This document shows, piece after piece, positions 1 through 20,532 of a DNA stretch of 64,000 bases. Source of the DNA: Brachyhypopomus gauderio. Its lineage: Eukaryota; Chordata; Actinopteri; Gymnotiformes; Hypopomidae. Below the pieces are notes generated by a model, which ran no database searches, was not told the DNA's origin, and saw only the letters and a list, made by a program, of their open reading frames with translations. The translations under genes were made by a program, and so were the position numbers. The stretch's first letter is position 1. Each line of letters opens with the position of its first letter. The stretch covers positions 18,635,918-18,699,917 of the forward strand of contig NC_135218.1 in the NCBI RefSeq assembly GCF_052324685.1, read 5' to 3'.

Positions 1-118
1 TGTGGGTGGAGTTTAGGGGTGGTGGGGATTTGTGGGTGGGGATGTGTGGCTGGAGTTTAGGGGTGGTGGGGATGTGTGGGTGGAGTTTAGGGGTGGTGGG
101 GATGTGTGGGTGGGGGGG
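1..118. repeat. 30-bp G-rich minisatellite
   Basis: About four tandem copies of a G/T-rich unit of roughly 30 bp (GTGGGGATGTGTGGGTGGAG followed by TTTAGGGGTG). The array continues beyond the left edge, inside a st3gal3 intron. Confidence 0.8.
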
Positions 119-275
119 TAACAGCAGGATGAAACTATTCTGAATTAGAAGAGCTATAATGTTCTTATTGTTGTTTCTAAAAGGTTTTGTTTGTTATTGT
201 TTGTATAAATATTTATTTATTTATGCTGTGTGTGCTATGTGCGTGCGTATGGTGTGTGTGTGTGTGTGTATTCAG

Positions 276-8616
<8,341 letters not shown>

Positions 8617-9640
8617 AATCATCAGAACCAGAAGTATGATGACTGCCGTGCTGCCCGGGTCCTGCGCTCCATGTTTGTGCCGTGTGTGCCAGCCCGACCG
8701 CTTCTGTCGAAGGACTCCTGCTTTGTCCAAGTCTGCTCAAGTCCATCAGTCACAGATCTTGATATCATTTAAGTACTCATTGTGAAGTGTCTTGGATATC
8801 ATGGTTCGTATTATTTGCTTGGTCCTACCTGCTCAGTCATGCTGGCGTGAAAGTGCTCAGAGGACACCTGTGACATTGCTGCATGCTTGGCAGTGACCCC
8901 TGACCTGTGACAGGTGTGTCAGAACCCGTCCAGTTCAGATGAATTCCCTGGGGCGTCACACGGCCCGATGAGTTCATACCAGAACCACGGCAGTGTGACC
9001 GGCTGTGCCGACCTGCTCTGCGGCCTGTGCCGTCATCAGTATTCCCGCCAGAGACTCGTGCTTCTGAAGAACAGCCCTGCACTTCTAAAGGACTGTGCTG
9101 TAGTGTCCACGTCTGCTTCCTGGGTGTGACCACACATACTCGTGCGGGAAGCCAGACTGTTTTAAACACCTAGAGACTACTTTCCTGAACAACTGGGTTT
9201 TATCATCAGTATTAGTACTGTTATTTCCACAAACAATGCACTAGGTTTTATCTGTGTGTGTTTTTTTTTATGTTTATGGACTGTATTTATTTTGAAATCA
9301 CCTCACACGGTCATGGTTCAGATCTTCTCGAGTGCTTTATTTCAGTCAGAAGTGACTCAAGGCAGTAAAGTTCTTCACCTCAACCTCAGGTGGCTGGTTC
9401 TGCTGTCCAGACAGGAGTCGTCAGCGTGACTGCACACACCTGCTCAGCACGCCTCTCTCCACCCTCGAGGACTGAAGGTGTTGCACCACCTCCATCTGCT
9501 GCAGGCACAAAACCAACAGCCAAATATACCAAGTGTTTCTCTCAGTTTGCTGTATATTTATGTTGCATATCAGTATTTCGTGAAATGAAAACAAATCAAT
9601 GCAATTAAACTATTTGGACTTTGCTAGCCACTCGTCTGAG
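8617..9640 (+). other. probable st3gal3 3' untranslated region
   Basis: This is non-coding sequence after the st3gal3 stop. It has no convincing reading frame, and an ATTAAA polyadenylation-type signal lies at 9604-9609. The end of the transcript is an inference from that signal only. Confidence 0.45.
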
Positions 9641-10029
9641 AGATACCAGGTGCCTTCTGTCTGAACACAGCTGGCTAAGCCCTTACACTGTATAAGAGAC
9701 ACATGTAGACATGTAGGAGGGGTGTAGTAGAGATGGAGAAATGATGGAGAAACTAGACCTGGTTATAGCCAAGATATTCTCTTTAATGCCAAAGATGTGT
9801 AGGGTGGATGTTGATTTAAGGGAAGTGTTGCACCTAAAGTAGCACTGCTGTGTTTGTCCGTGGTGTCCCACAGTATGCTGTAGGTATGCTGGTGTGATGA
9901 ACTGTGTGATGCCTGATACTTTGTCCAATATCAGATATTGTGGGGAATGTTTGTGTGTTCTGGTGAATCGTGAATATTAAAAACAACTGAGCAGTCAGGA
10001 CAGCTGCTGCTGTTCAACATGTCCCATGT

Positions 10030-10670
10030 TAATGTAGTAGGAGGTGATACACGAGGGTGGTGTAGTAGGAGGTGATACACGAGGGTGGTGTAGTAGGAGG
10101 TGATACTCACACGAGGGTAGTGTAGTAGGAGGTGATACACGAGGGTGGTGTAGTAGGAGGTAATACACGAGGGTGGTGTAGTAGGAGGTAATACACGAGG
10201 GTGGTGTAGTAGGAGGTAATACACGAGGGTGGTGTAGTAGGAGGTAATACACGAGGGTGGTGTAGTAGGAGGTAATACTCACACGAGGGTGGTGTAGTAG
10301 GAGGTAATACATGAGGGTGGTGTAGTAGGAGGTAATACATGAGGGTGGTGTAGTAGGAGGTAATACTCACACGAGGGTGGTGTAGGAGGTAATACATGAG
10401 GGTGGTGTAGGAGGTAATACATGAGGGTGGTGTAGTAGGAGGTAATACTCACATGAGGGTGGTGTAGTAGGAGGTAATACTCACATGAGGGTGGTGTAGT
10501 AGGAGGTAATACTCACACGATGGTGGTGTTGTAGGAGGTAATACTCACACGAGGGTGGTGTAGTAGGAGGTAATACATGAGGGTGTTGTAGGAGGTGATA
10601 CTCACACGAGGGTGGTGTTGTAGGAGGTGATACTCACACAAGGGTGGTGTAGTAGGAGGTAATACTCACA
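10030..10670. repeat. 28-32-bp minisatellite
   Basis: About 21 copies of GTGGTGTAGTAGGAGGTAAT followed by ACACGAGG, with 32-bp variants containing ACTCACACGAGG. Long minus-strand frames rich in YYLLLHHPRV are repeat artefacts. Confidence 0.95.
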
Positions 10671-11561
10671 TCATGCATTTCGTGCTCTGTACTGATTTCT
10701 CCCATTATTGCTCAGTTCTGCTCAGCCCCATCTGTACAGGGACGTCGGTGTAAGTGCTGCTCTCTCCTTCTCTCTCCTGTTCTGGTATTCCTGTCATCCT
10801 TTCACCAGTTCCGTCACCAAACCCTGGTGGTGGTGTCACGACTGAGACCAACCAACACCACACTTGACAAGGTCAAAGGTGAGCGTCAGGAAATGTTGCA
10901 TTTGATGGTCTACACATGCAAATAAATGAGTTTGCTTCTCCCTCTGCTGTGTGGAGTTTCTCCCCAGTCCCCCCGGGGTTTCTGGGCCGTGTGCACGTTG
11001 AGCACTTCCTTGGGCACCTGTGGCTGGTTTTGTGATCAGACACTTGCTTAAAACATTAACGCTTTCGTGCACAAGGACATCAGACTGTAGGCGATGAGTT
11101 TGTGGAGGATAAATGATCTGATAATCCTTCATTTTAGTGTTGTGTTGGAGAGGTCTTGAACATGCAGGATCTGCAAAAACATCAGGGAAGCCCATGAGAG
11201 CAAAAACATGGACCGACTCTGCCGGATTGAGACAACTGAGTTTGTATTGAGTCTCAATATACTTTACAAAATTGTAAGGTTTTTTTTACAGCATGTGTCG
11301 TCATAAAAGTAGATTTACAGAATGTTTGGGTCCAAGTAAAAAAAAGAAAAAAAAGTATGAAGCACAAGAAAAATTGCACGATATCTTACAGTGCAGTGTC
11401 CAATACACTAGTTACTGTATAGGAGACACTGTACATTATGTACTGTACAATACAACAGACTCGGTCATTACATGATACACACTGTGAAAGTGTGAAATTG
11501 GCACTGTGCAATACACAAAAGAGTAATGGTAAAAAAAAAAAACCGTGAGCAGGCCGACACA

Positions 11562-11672
11562 GTCTTTGAGCTGATTGGTCCGAGTCTTTGTGGAACACAT
11601 TGTCTTTGAGCTGATTGGTCCGAGCCTTTGTGGAAACACATTGTCTTTGAGCTGATTGGTCCGAGCCTTTGT
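11562..11672. repeat. three-copy ~42-bp tandem repeat
   Basis: Three near-identical copies built on GTCTTTGAGCTGATTGGTCC and GAGCCTTTGTGGAACACATT. Confidence 0.9.
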
Positions 11673-13358
11673 GCTGTGGCATGGCCTGGCTGAGGGGAGC
11701 AGGGGGAGTGGTTTGGGAGACTGGACTCTTGGATCACACTCCTCAGGTAGCACTCTGCTCAGATGTCCTGGGCTGTTCTGGGCACGGTGCGCTGCTCTCT
11801 AGTGCAGCCTCCATAACTGTGGTGCACACAGTCAGGGTCCTTTCAGGAGCTCCAGTGCTACTTTCAGAGGAGCCTAGTGGAGCTTCTTTAGCCATCTGCT
11901 GTAGTGGTGGAGTCCTTGTGCTTCATCTGAGTGCTCCGTCCACGTGAGAGATGTGTACGCCAAGGAACCTAAAGGATCTGATCTCTTACTGAGTCCCATT
12001 GATGATGATGATGATGATGGATGATTTCTCTACTGCGGCCGGACGTCCACTGTTGGCCATCTCTGTGTTCTTCGTTCTTCATATGAGCACCTGCTCCATC
12101 AATGCACAATTTCCTGGGTGTCTGAGTTTGATGAGACAGGACAAATCAAGACCCAGAAAAGATTCTTCAGACAGGACCCAGATGGGATTCTTCACACAGG
12201 ACAACACAGGACCCGGAAGGTGGTTCTTCACACAGAGCAATAGTGTGGAGGACTAAGTGCCCCACAATGCATTGCAGGTTGGATTTCTCACTCTCCTGGA
12301 GCTTGGCAGGGCGTTTCCTGGACCTGAACACATGGAGCATTCTGCCAGGGCCAGAGGACGAGTCCAGCTGTTTGGAGATGACCTCAGTCTTCAACACCCT
12401 CTGAACCTGGGAGGATCCTCATTTGGTTTAGACAGCACTGATGAAAAGTCCCCAAACTGATGGGATTGGCTCTTCCGGCACTAGAGTTGGGAACTCCAGA
12501 CAGACTGTTGAACAACTAGAGTGCAGCAGAGAGGCACAGCAGGACTTGGAGGGTGTTGTTCATATCTGCACACACTCTTATCTGCACACACTCTTCAGAG
12601 AGCTGTTCATCTCTGTCCCAGCGTGGAGTGGTGCTCCTGCTGTTGTCATTAGCAAGCTTTGTCTCTGTGAACATTTATCCCAAATGCTGATGGTTTTCTG
12701 TGGATTTCTGGGGGGGAGGTGGGGGGGGTTTAGGAACTGACTGGCTCTTGTCTGTGGTTATGTGGTGTGGTCAGTGTGGTCATTTGTCACATTGACTTCA
12801 TCATGTAATCAGTCACATTCAAAGCACGTCTTGCTTTGAGAAGACCTGGACTTCTTCCTGAATACCGCCTCTCAGTGTGGTTAATGACTGCTCGGTGTGG
12901 GTAGTGACCGCTCGGTGTGTTCGGGGTCAGGATGATGCTTTGCTCCACTGTGAGCACCACAAATATGAAAAACTCAGACGTGTCTAAATATTTAAAATGT
13001 CAACCGTCATGGCTGATCTATGTTATTTACTGAGCTCTTAAAGTGTACTAATACAAAACATATTTGTGGTCATTAGCCTAGGACATTTGTACTCTTGAAC
13101 ACGGTAAAACAGTCTTCAAGTAGCCCAGAGCGTGAGAAACCACCGCGCACACAGACCCCACTCCAACCTCTCTTCACACACGCCGTCTGCTCTACGCTCC
13201 GCCTGGTGGTCGTTAAAGCGTTTAATGCCTTCTGGGTGTCGTCTGCAGTAAATAGCAAACAGATATAGAAAGTAGTGTGAGATCAGAGACGGTGAAGGTA
13301 TGGACACAACAGGCAGGTGGATCCTATTTCTGGGAGATCCTTGACCTGGGTGTGATCA

Positions 13359-13410
<52 letters not shown>

Positions 13411-14251
13411 GGATGTGTTTGCTGGCAGAGGGGGAGGGGCTTCCATGCCAACAGGTGTCTATGTAGGTGGCCCTGGCTGGCGGAAGATGGCTGTGATGTT
13501 GTGTAGTGTTGGCGTGTGTGTCCAGACTGGCATGTTTTGTTTCACTGCTCTGTCTCCACACTGCAGCGTGTGTGTTTACTCTCACACTACACGTAGGTGC
13601 AGCTGCCTGTCTGTCTGCATGGTTTCCATGGAGATCTCTACAGGTTGTGCACAATCATGTGTCTGTTCAGGCTCACCAGACGTTGGCTTGATTTCTTACG
13701 ACATGTCTCTTAAACACACATACACACACATTCGATTACAACTGCAGCACCACAGGCACCTTTAACACACCCCCACACATAACACAGTAACACTGATGAA
13801 GGCTGTGCTGAGTGCTGATTGGCTGTCCACCCATTGTGGATTTCCCCGAAACGACACTAGCAGGGCTGAGAGTGCAGCTCAACGCACTGCACAGCTGGGA
13901 GATAATTGCATGTGATCAACAGAATTTACACGGGACATTAAGGTGTGTCTTCGAACTCCTGAGAGATGGCCAAGACTGATTGGGATTTTCATTCACATAT
14001 TACGCTTACTTCTCACATGTATGTGTACTTCCATTAGCAGAAACAGGTCCTGTTGGGTTATGTTAGTTCTGAGGAGTTCGGTGAACTTCAGTGTGAATCA
14101 CAGTACTTAAGATATTTCAAATACTCACAGACTGGCTGCATAAGTGGCACCACTGATCTGGAACCTCCGCACTACCTGTGTGGAAATGAGTTTAGCTCTC
14201 TGAGTGCTCGGAGACGTCTGTATGTTCAGTGAGGTGTCTGGCTGAGACTGT

Positions 14252-14289
<38 letters not shown>

Positions 14290-14654
14290 TTTGAAGCTGG
14301 TTCTTTTCCTGTTGGAATCCTGGTCCTGAGAGGAGTCCTGTACCAACGTTGTCCTGTCCCCAGGGATCTGGTGGTCCTGGAGCCTTTAGGGTGTACAGAC
14401 CAGCTCTGACCACCCTGAACCTCCACAGAACACAGCAGAGATCGTCAGCTCCACCCTGGGGTGGAGGGGTCAGCCCCCAGCAGGGCAGCTCCAGTGTCCG
14501 ACCCTGACCTCTAACCCTGTTCCACACTAACTTTACTCTCTGCAGGGCTTTTCACTCTGTCTAGAAGCTTGTGCTGGACACCGAGCTCCCCAGAACAGGA
14601 CGAACATGGAGCAGTGGGTAGCTACCTTAGCCCTGCGCTGTGTGCACACGCACG

Positions 14655-14689
<35 letters not shown>

Positions 14690-15129
14690 CCAGAGACACA
14701 TAGCACCAGCAGTGTATATGGGGTACTGAGCCCGAACGTGTACAATGACTAACCTTACTAACAGCCACCTAGGGAGTGAGTTTAGTCCAGCACAGGAAAC
14801 GCCTCTTTTGGAAATACCTTTCAGATCTATTCAGCTTTACTAATTTGATGTCATGCAGGCTGAATTTTTGCAGGATTGTGAACACAATATTGTGAAAATA
14901 TACACAAATTCTGGCTTCAGAAGTTATAGCCTTACAGCTGTTTGGACACAAAGATCAGATTTTACTTTTTGATCAAACCACAGGGACCTTCACACCGTCT
15001 CGGTTTTTACAGGCTAAGTGGGTTGTTTTTTCAGCTGAATATTATACGCCTGAAAATACATCACTTTGACAGAGGCTAATTCGGAGTCGGAGTAAGTAAT
15101 GAAATCATATCGCACATCAATCCATTTCA

Positions 15130-15212
15130 ATAAAGCAAAAAGCCCAATGGGGACTTGAACCCACGTCTTCATCCTCTGTGCTGAACGTCCACCATCACAC
15201 AGGCCTGTGCTG
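15130..15212 (-). mobile_element. possible tRNA-derived SINE fragment
   Basis: On the minus strand a B-box-like GTGGGTTCAAGTCCCC is followed by a T run. About 40 bases upstream is a weak A-box-like TGTGTGATGGTGGACG. No clean cloverleaf can be drawn, so a decayed tRNA-derived SINE is more likely than a functional tRNA gene. Confidence 0.3.
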
Positions 15213-15841
15213 CTGATAAAGGGTCGCCATGGTATCAGAGAATGGTATGGGTAGAAGTTCAGTAGCTCCTGATTGGCTGTGCCATGGTTAAAAGTTGGTG
15301 GTGACCGTCAGAAAAAGCTCAGTAGATAGTGTGTGTGTGTGTGGGAGGGAGTGCTCTGTTTTCTATGGACTCCAACTGTAATTAACAGGTGGCTGCACTA
15401 TTCTGAGCAGCAAACCCTGGGAAACAGCAGATTTGTCACAGACATGTCAGTCATCAATTGAATAAAAGTAATACCAGAGTCTCATGAATGGTTCATGCAA
15501 ACAACTTCACTCAGAAATTGTGAAGGCAGCAGCAGTAACTCCAGAGCTCATGAGGACTGTAGTCTGGTGTGGCTGCTGGCTTCATTTATCCAGTTTGCTG
15601 AATCACTGGTTCTTCTTTTCCATCTGGCCTCAGGTCAGTTCCACACGGACAATCAATCACCTTCAGAGGGCTTGGTTACCTCTTTTGTTTTTAATATTTC
15701 TGTGCTGTCACAGAAGAAGTTTTTCGTACGTTGTGTTTGAATGCTAAATGACAGCGGTGTGTGTGAGTGCTGTAACCTCAGGCTGTTGTGTCACTGCGTC
15801 ACCTCTGACGTCTGTGCATCTTCACCCTATGATCAAGAGCA

Positions 15842-17525
15842 AAGCTCACTGTGCAGGTCTTTGTGTGGCCAGGTCTCTCCCCTCACTGTGCAGGTCTTTG
15901 TGTGGCCAGGTCTCTCTTCTCGCTGTGCAGGTATTTGTGTGGCCAGGTCTCTCCTCACTGTGCAGGTCTTTGTGTGGTCAGGTCTCTCCTCACTGTGCAG
16001 GTCTTTGTGTGGTCAGGTCTCTCCCCTCACTGTGCAGGTCTTTGTGTGGTCAGGTCTCTCTTCTCGCTGTGCAGATATTTGTGTGGCCAGGTCTCTCTCC
16101 TCACTGTGCAGGTATTTGTGTGGCCAGGTCTCTCTCCTCACTGTGCAGGTATTTGTGTGGTCAGGTCTCTCCCCTCACTGTGCAGGTCTTTGTGTGGTCA
16201 GGTCTCTCCCCTCACTGTGCAGGTCTTTGTGTGGCCAGGTCTTTCTCCTCGCTGTGCAGGTATTTGTGTGGCCAGGTCTTTCTCCTCGCTGTGCAGGTAT
16301 TTGTGTGGCCAGGTCTCTCTCCTCACTGTGCAGGTATTTGTGTGGCCAGGTCTCTATCCTCACTGTGCAGGTTTTTGTGTGGTCAGGCTCTCCCCTCACT
16401 GTGCAGGTCTTTGTGTGGCCAGGTCTCTCTCCTCACTGTGCAGGTCTTTGTGTGGTCAGGTCTCTCCTCTCACTGTGCAGGTCTTTGTGAGGTCAGGTCT
16501 CTCTCCACACCCTGCAGGTCTGTATGTAGTCAGGTCTCTCTCCACACCCTGCAGGTCTTTGTGTGGTCAGATCTCTCTCCACACCCTGCAGGTCTTTGTG
16601 TGGTCAGGTCTCTCCCCTCACTGTGCAGGTCTTTGTGTGGTCAGGTCTCTCTTCTCGCTGTGCAGATATTTGTGTGGCCAGGTCTCTCTCCTCACTGTGC
16701 AGGTATTTGTGTGGCCAGGTCTCTCTCCTCACTGTGCAGGTATTTGTGTGGTCAGGTCTCTCCCCTCACTGTGCAGGTCTTTGTGTGGCCAGGTCTCTCC
16801 CCTCACTGTGCAGGTCTTTGTGTGGCCAGGTCTTTCTCCTCGCTGTGCAGGTATTTGTGTGGCCAGGTCTTTCTCCTCGCTGTGCAGGTATTTGTGTGGC
16901 CAGGTCTCTCTCCTCACTGTGCAGGTATTTGTGTGGCCAGGTCTCTATCCTCACTGTGCAGGTTTTTGTGTGGTCAGGCTCTCCCCTCACTGTGCAGGTC
17001 TTTGTGTGGCCAGGTCTCTCTCCTCACTGTGCAGGTCTTTGTGTGGTCAGGTCTCTCCTCTCACTGTGCAGGTCTTTGTGAGGTCAGGTCTCTCTCCACA
17101 CCCTGCAGGTCTGTATGTAGTCAGGTCTCTCTCCACACCCTGCAGGTCTTTGTGTGGTCAGATCTCTCTCCACACCCTGCAGGTCTTTGTGTGGTCAGGT
17201 CTCTCCCCTCACTGTGCAGGTCTTTGTGTGGTCAGGTCTCTCTTCTCGCTGTGCAGATATTTGTGTGGCCAGGTCTCTCTCCTCACTGTGCAGGTATTTG
17301 TGTGGCCAGGTCTCTCTCCTCACTGTGCAGGTATTTGTGTGGTCAGGTCTCTCCCCTCACTGTGCAGGTCTTTGTGTGGCCAGGTCTCTCCCCTCACTGT
17401 GCAGGTCTTCGTGTGGCCAGGTCTTTCTCCTCGCTGTGCAGGTATTTGTGTGGCCAGGTCTCTCTCCTCACTGTGCAGGTCTTTGTGTGGTCAGGTCTCT
17501 CTCCCCACCCTGCAGGTCTTGTCCA
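15842..17525. repeat. 37-bp minisatellite with 591-bp higher-order repeat
   Basis: About 45 copies of a 37-bp unit (CTCACTGTGCAGGTCTTTGT, then GTGGCCAGGTCTCTCTC). Sub-types (TTTCTCCTCG, CCACACCCTG, CAGATATTTG) recur in the same order 591 bp apart, e.g. 16175 versus 16766 and 16563 versus 17154. A 16-unit block has therefore been duplicated, with about 2.5 block copies visible. Because 37 is not a multiple of three and the unit lacks stops, all three plus frames stay open for 249-654 codons; none is a credible gene. Each unit contains an acceptor-like pyrimidine-CAG followed by GT. Confidence 0.95.
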
Positions 17526-18350
17526 GAGATCGTTGACTGTTCCCTCAGGTCTCCATCTCCAGCGCTCTGTCCAGCGTGAGACAGGAGGTCAAGCTTCACC
17601 GCAGCTCCCTGAGGCAGTGCTGCCCAAACAAGGCACTGAGGGGCCTGTGTGGGTTTTTAATCTCCTGTCTGGCACGCTGCTTCAGACACGGGCCTGCACT
17701 CCTAGGCACTGAGCCACAGCCTGAAAAACGTGCAGCCAAACCGGGTTTGATCCGCTGCCCATCTTGATAAGTCACAGGACCACAGATTTTGTGCTCCAGT
17801 GTTTGTGGGAAACTTCAACATTAAAGCAGAGTCGGTGTTACGGAGCATCCTGCCAGCCTTTGCCTGGCCTGTTTGTTTATCTGTCATTCACTCCACCAGT
17901 GATAAATCTGATTTTGACATCTGCCGCGTTAAGTGGGATACGGTGTGTTGTTTGACGCAATCGCCAGTAAGAGGGGCAGTTTATTACGCCAAACCTTCGG
18001 TCCTCGGGCTCTCGGTGTTTGACCTTGAAATCACAGTTACGTTTGATTTCTCTTTGTTTGATAGGCTAGACATTTCAGGTTCTCTTTAATGACCGCAACG
18101 CTCAGCAATTCATTGTTTTACTAGCAGGCTTTGTGTTAAGATGATGCTTCTAAAGTTCATTTATATTCAGATTAACGAGTTCAGTAAGGCCAGTGTGCAC
18201 TATTTTCACTTGGTTTTGCATTGTGTTTATACTTTTCTATGTATGTTTGTTTTCAGGGTTTTTTACTTGCATAATTATCATAATGCATAGACTACTCTCA
18301 GTAAATACTGAGTGTCCGTCGTTATTCACCTGTTTTATACCTAAATCGCA
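17526..18350. other. intergenic, no gene recognised
   Basis: Unique-looking sequence after the minisatellite. A short open stretch at about 17540-17760 begins SISSALSSVRQEVKLHRSSL but has no recognisable family or convincing splice context. Confidence 0.35.
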
Positions 18351-18359
18351 AGGATTCAT

Positions 18360-19246
18360 AATTTCAGCGGCGATCTTTACGAGAGTGTGGCTGATTCAAA
18401 CGAGCTCGGGTTACAGGAGACGCTACATGACCACGTGTGTTTGTTACACTCCGTGTGTTACACACTCCGGTCATTCGGGACGCACGCGGGCGCTGTGCAG
18501 AGCCACCAGGTTCTGACCCTGCGTCCCAAATAAAACAGCGCGCGCCGTAAAATCCACCCGAAACGTTTAGCTTCAGGTGAGAGAGCGCAGTGCGAAATCT
18601 GATCTTCAGTCGGCTGCTGCAATTATCACAAAACTGTAACCTGTACTCACAAAGTCGGATCATGTGGTAGAGGTTGGAATTTGACACCTCGGGGGTTAAA
18701 GACTGATGCGCGTGAGCTACTTGATTTGTCACAGAAGCCCGTGCGTTAAGCGGCGCGAGGAAGCCTGTGTGCGTACACATGATTTGTGCGCGGGACGGTG
18801 TGCGGAGATCTTGGACGTCACCGAGTCCGTGCGTTAGCCAAATCTGCGTTAAATCCGCACTCTGGCTACAGTTTTGCTGGAGACTTGGACTAACAGCCTA
18901 AAATTATGCCACCCCGTCCCAAGTGGAGGCGGGACACCGAGAGGAACACCGTTTCATCACCTCGGGACGGGTCGCCAGTTCCTTCATAACGGCACCATTC
19001 CGCACAGGTCCATGACAGGAGAGGACACACGTGTCAGGGAAGGTAAGATCCCCACGTCTCGCTCTTTAATAACGCCAGTGTGCCTGCGTGATTCCTGTAT
19101 GCGCTTGTTTTCGTTGTTTTTACATGTATATTATTTATGGGTGATGTCGTAGGTCTTTATCACGTGTATAACTTTTACAATTGCGTAATTGTTGTTTTTA
19201 AAATGCATTATTGTTTTTTGTTTATTTCACTTGTGTATTTCTCAGC

Positions 19247-19283
<37 letters not shown>

Positions 19284-20227
19284 TGGGGGGGGGGGGGTTC
19301 TTATTTAAATTAAACATATTCACCGCACCCTAACATACTTTGACTGGAACATTTACTATAGATATTTTGCAAGGGCGGGAAGTTGTATCATCTAGTTAAT
19401 AGTGTAATTGCCGGGCTTGTCTTGACTCCTCGTGCATGTACCTCAGCCTGCATCGAAGAATTTGCAGATGTTCAACTGGATCACATTCATCCGAGGTCTC
19501 GTGCTGTAACATTCAGGAGTTCCCCTCCCGTTTCTTTTAAAGAAACGTTGTGAAAGGCGTTTTGTTCTGGAGTGGAGACCAGCCTGTTACCGGGACACCT
19601 GTTACTGTCCTCACTGTTACTGTCCTCACCAGCGGACACTCTTTATAAGCGCGAGCGTCGGGCCACTCCAATTTATCCACGTTAAATTAATTAATGAGTT
19701 CATTGTAAACAAATAAATACATACTAATGCAAGCTGCTGTCTACCGAGGACAGACGAGAGAAACGAGAAGATCTCATGTATTGACACATGTTGTACGGCC
19801 TATCTGTGTGTTGCATATTTCCTGCGTCTTCAAGCTCATATTTTTTTCCTTGGATTTAAAACAGGGATGAAAGAGTCTGAGATCTGGTTTGAAACGTTGG
19901 ACAGATTTCCCCCCGTCCCACGAAAAAAGGCTTCAGTTTAAATCAGACGTGATGGGTCGTATGTGAGGTTTCTGATTGCCGCGTTCAGCCGCATACAGAT
20001 TAGTGGCACGGCGCGTGCAGGCGAATGCGGCGCGCGCGTTTGTGCAGCGACACGCCGGTGTTTGCAGGTTTGCACGCCGAGCCGCCGACGCTGCACGTGA
20101 GCTTGTCCAGGTGCGCCGATTCATTTCGTGTCAGCTCCGCGAAGCTGGAACAAATCAAACGGCACAAGCCCCCCCTTTCCTCAAAGTGTCTGTGCTTCGG
20201 AACTGGTTGAGAATCTTAAAAGAGACT

Positions 20228-20267
<40 letters not shown>

Positions 20268-20290
20268 CGCTTCTAGCCTGTTAAGACTGT
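18360..20290 (+). promoter_or_regulatory. CpG-rich region, possible promoter / 5' exon of artn
   Basis: CpG dinucleotides are clearly denser here than in flanking DNA (around 18360-18900 and 19970-20200). An exon-like stretch ends at 19042 before GTAAGA, a good donor. An ATG at 19012 opens a frame that is out of phase with the artn exon at 26427, so at most this would be an untranslated leader. (TG)n at 19255-19281 with a poly-G run and (TG)n/(CG)n at 20230-20270 lie inside. Assignment to artn rests only on position. Confidence 0.3.
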
Positions 20291-20491
20291 TTTCCATTTA
20301 GTGGACCGTAACCTCTCGCCTGAAGTCTCGCCTCAGTTCGTGCGGATTGCCCGACCTCAAGAGGCTTATCGATCTATTTAAAGTGAATAGTTAGCAGTAG
20401 AAATAATTTAGCTTCAAGTCGCTACTCTAATGCCATAGGCGAAATTAAATAATGTTGATTTTGCTGTTAGTAAATAATCTTTAGTAATTAA

Positions 20492-20532
20492 AGATCTGGA
20501 TAAGAGCGTCTGCTAAATGCCGTAAATGTAAA
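20492..20532 (+). mobile_element. L2-type LINE/SINE 3' tail
   Basis: GATCTGGATAAGAGCGTCTG continuing CTAAATGCCGTAAATGTAAA matches the conserved 3' tail shared by fish L2-clade LINEs and their SINEs. Its complement appears at 61420-61475. Confidence 0.75.

Larger units (their letters stand above)
10671..15840. other. intergenic region without recognisable genes
   Basis: I see no exon with family resemblance here. Contents are a (C/T)-rich stretch, A-rich runs near 11340, a 42-bp repeat at 11562-11672, a (GAT)n at 11999, (GT)n at 13361-13408 and 14250-14276, (CA)n at 14660-14688, and a tRNA-like fragment at 15130-15210. Open frames are short and compositionally ordinary for non-coding fish DNA. 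Confidence 0.5.

Noticed and set aside
15130-15212. Functional tRNA gene on the minus strand
   Set aside because: Only a B-box-like block is convincing; no acceptor stem or anticodon loop can be folded.
15842-17525. Regular repeats that might be taken for a CRISPR array
   Set aside because: Units are contiguous with no unique spacers, and the genome is a vertebrate; the same holds for the other minisatellites.
15748-17712. 654-, 561- and 249-codon open frames
   Set aside because: They overlap in all three plus frames across the 37-bp minisatellite; a stop-free unit whose length is not a multiple of three explains them.
19012-19042. ATG 19012 as artemin start
   Set aside because: Joining it to the exon at 26427 puts artn out of frame and reaches a stop quickly.
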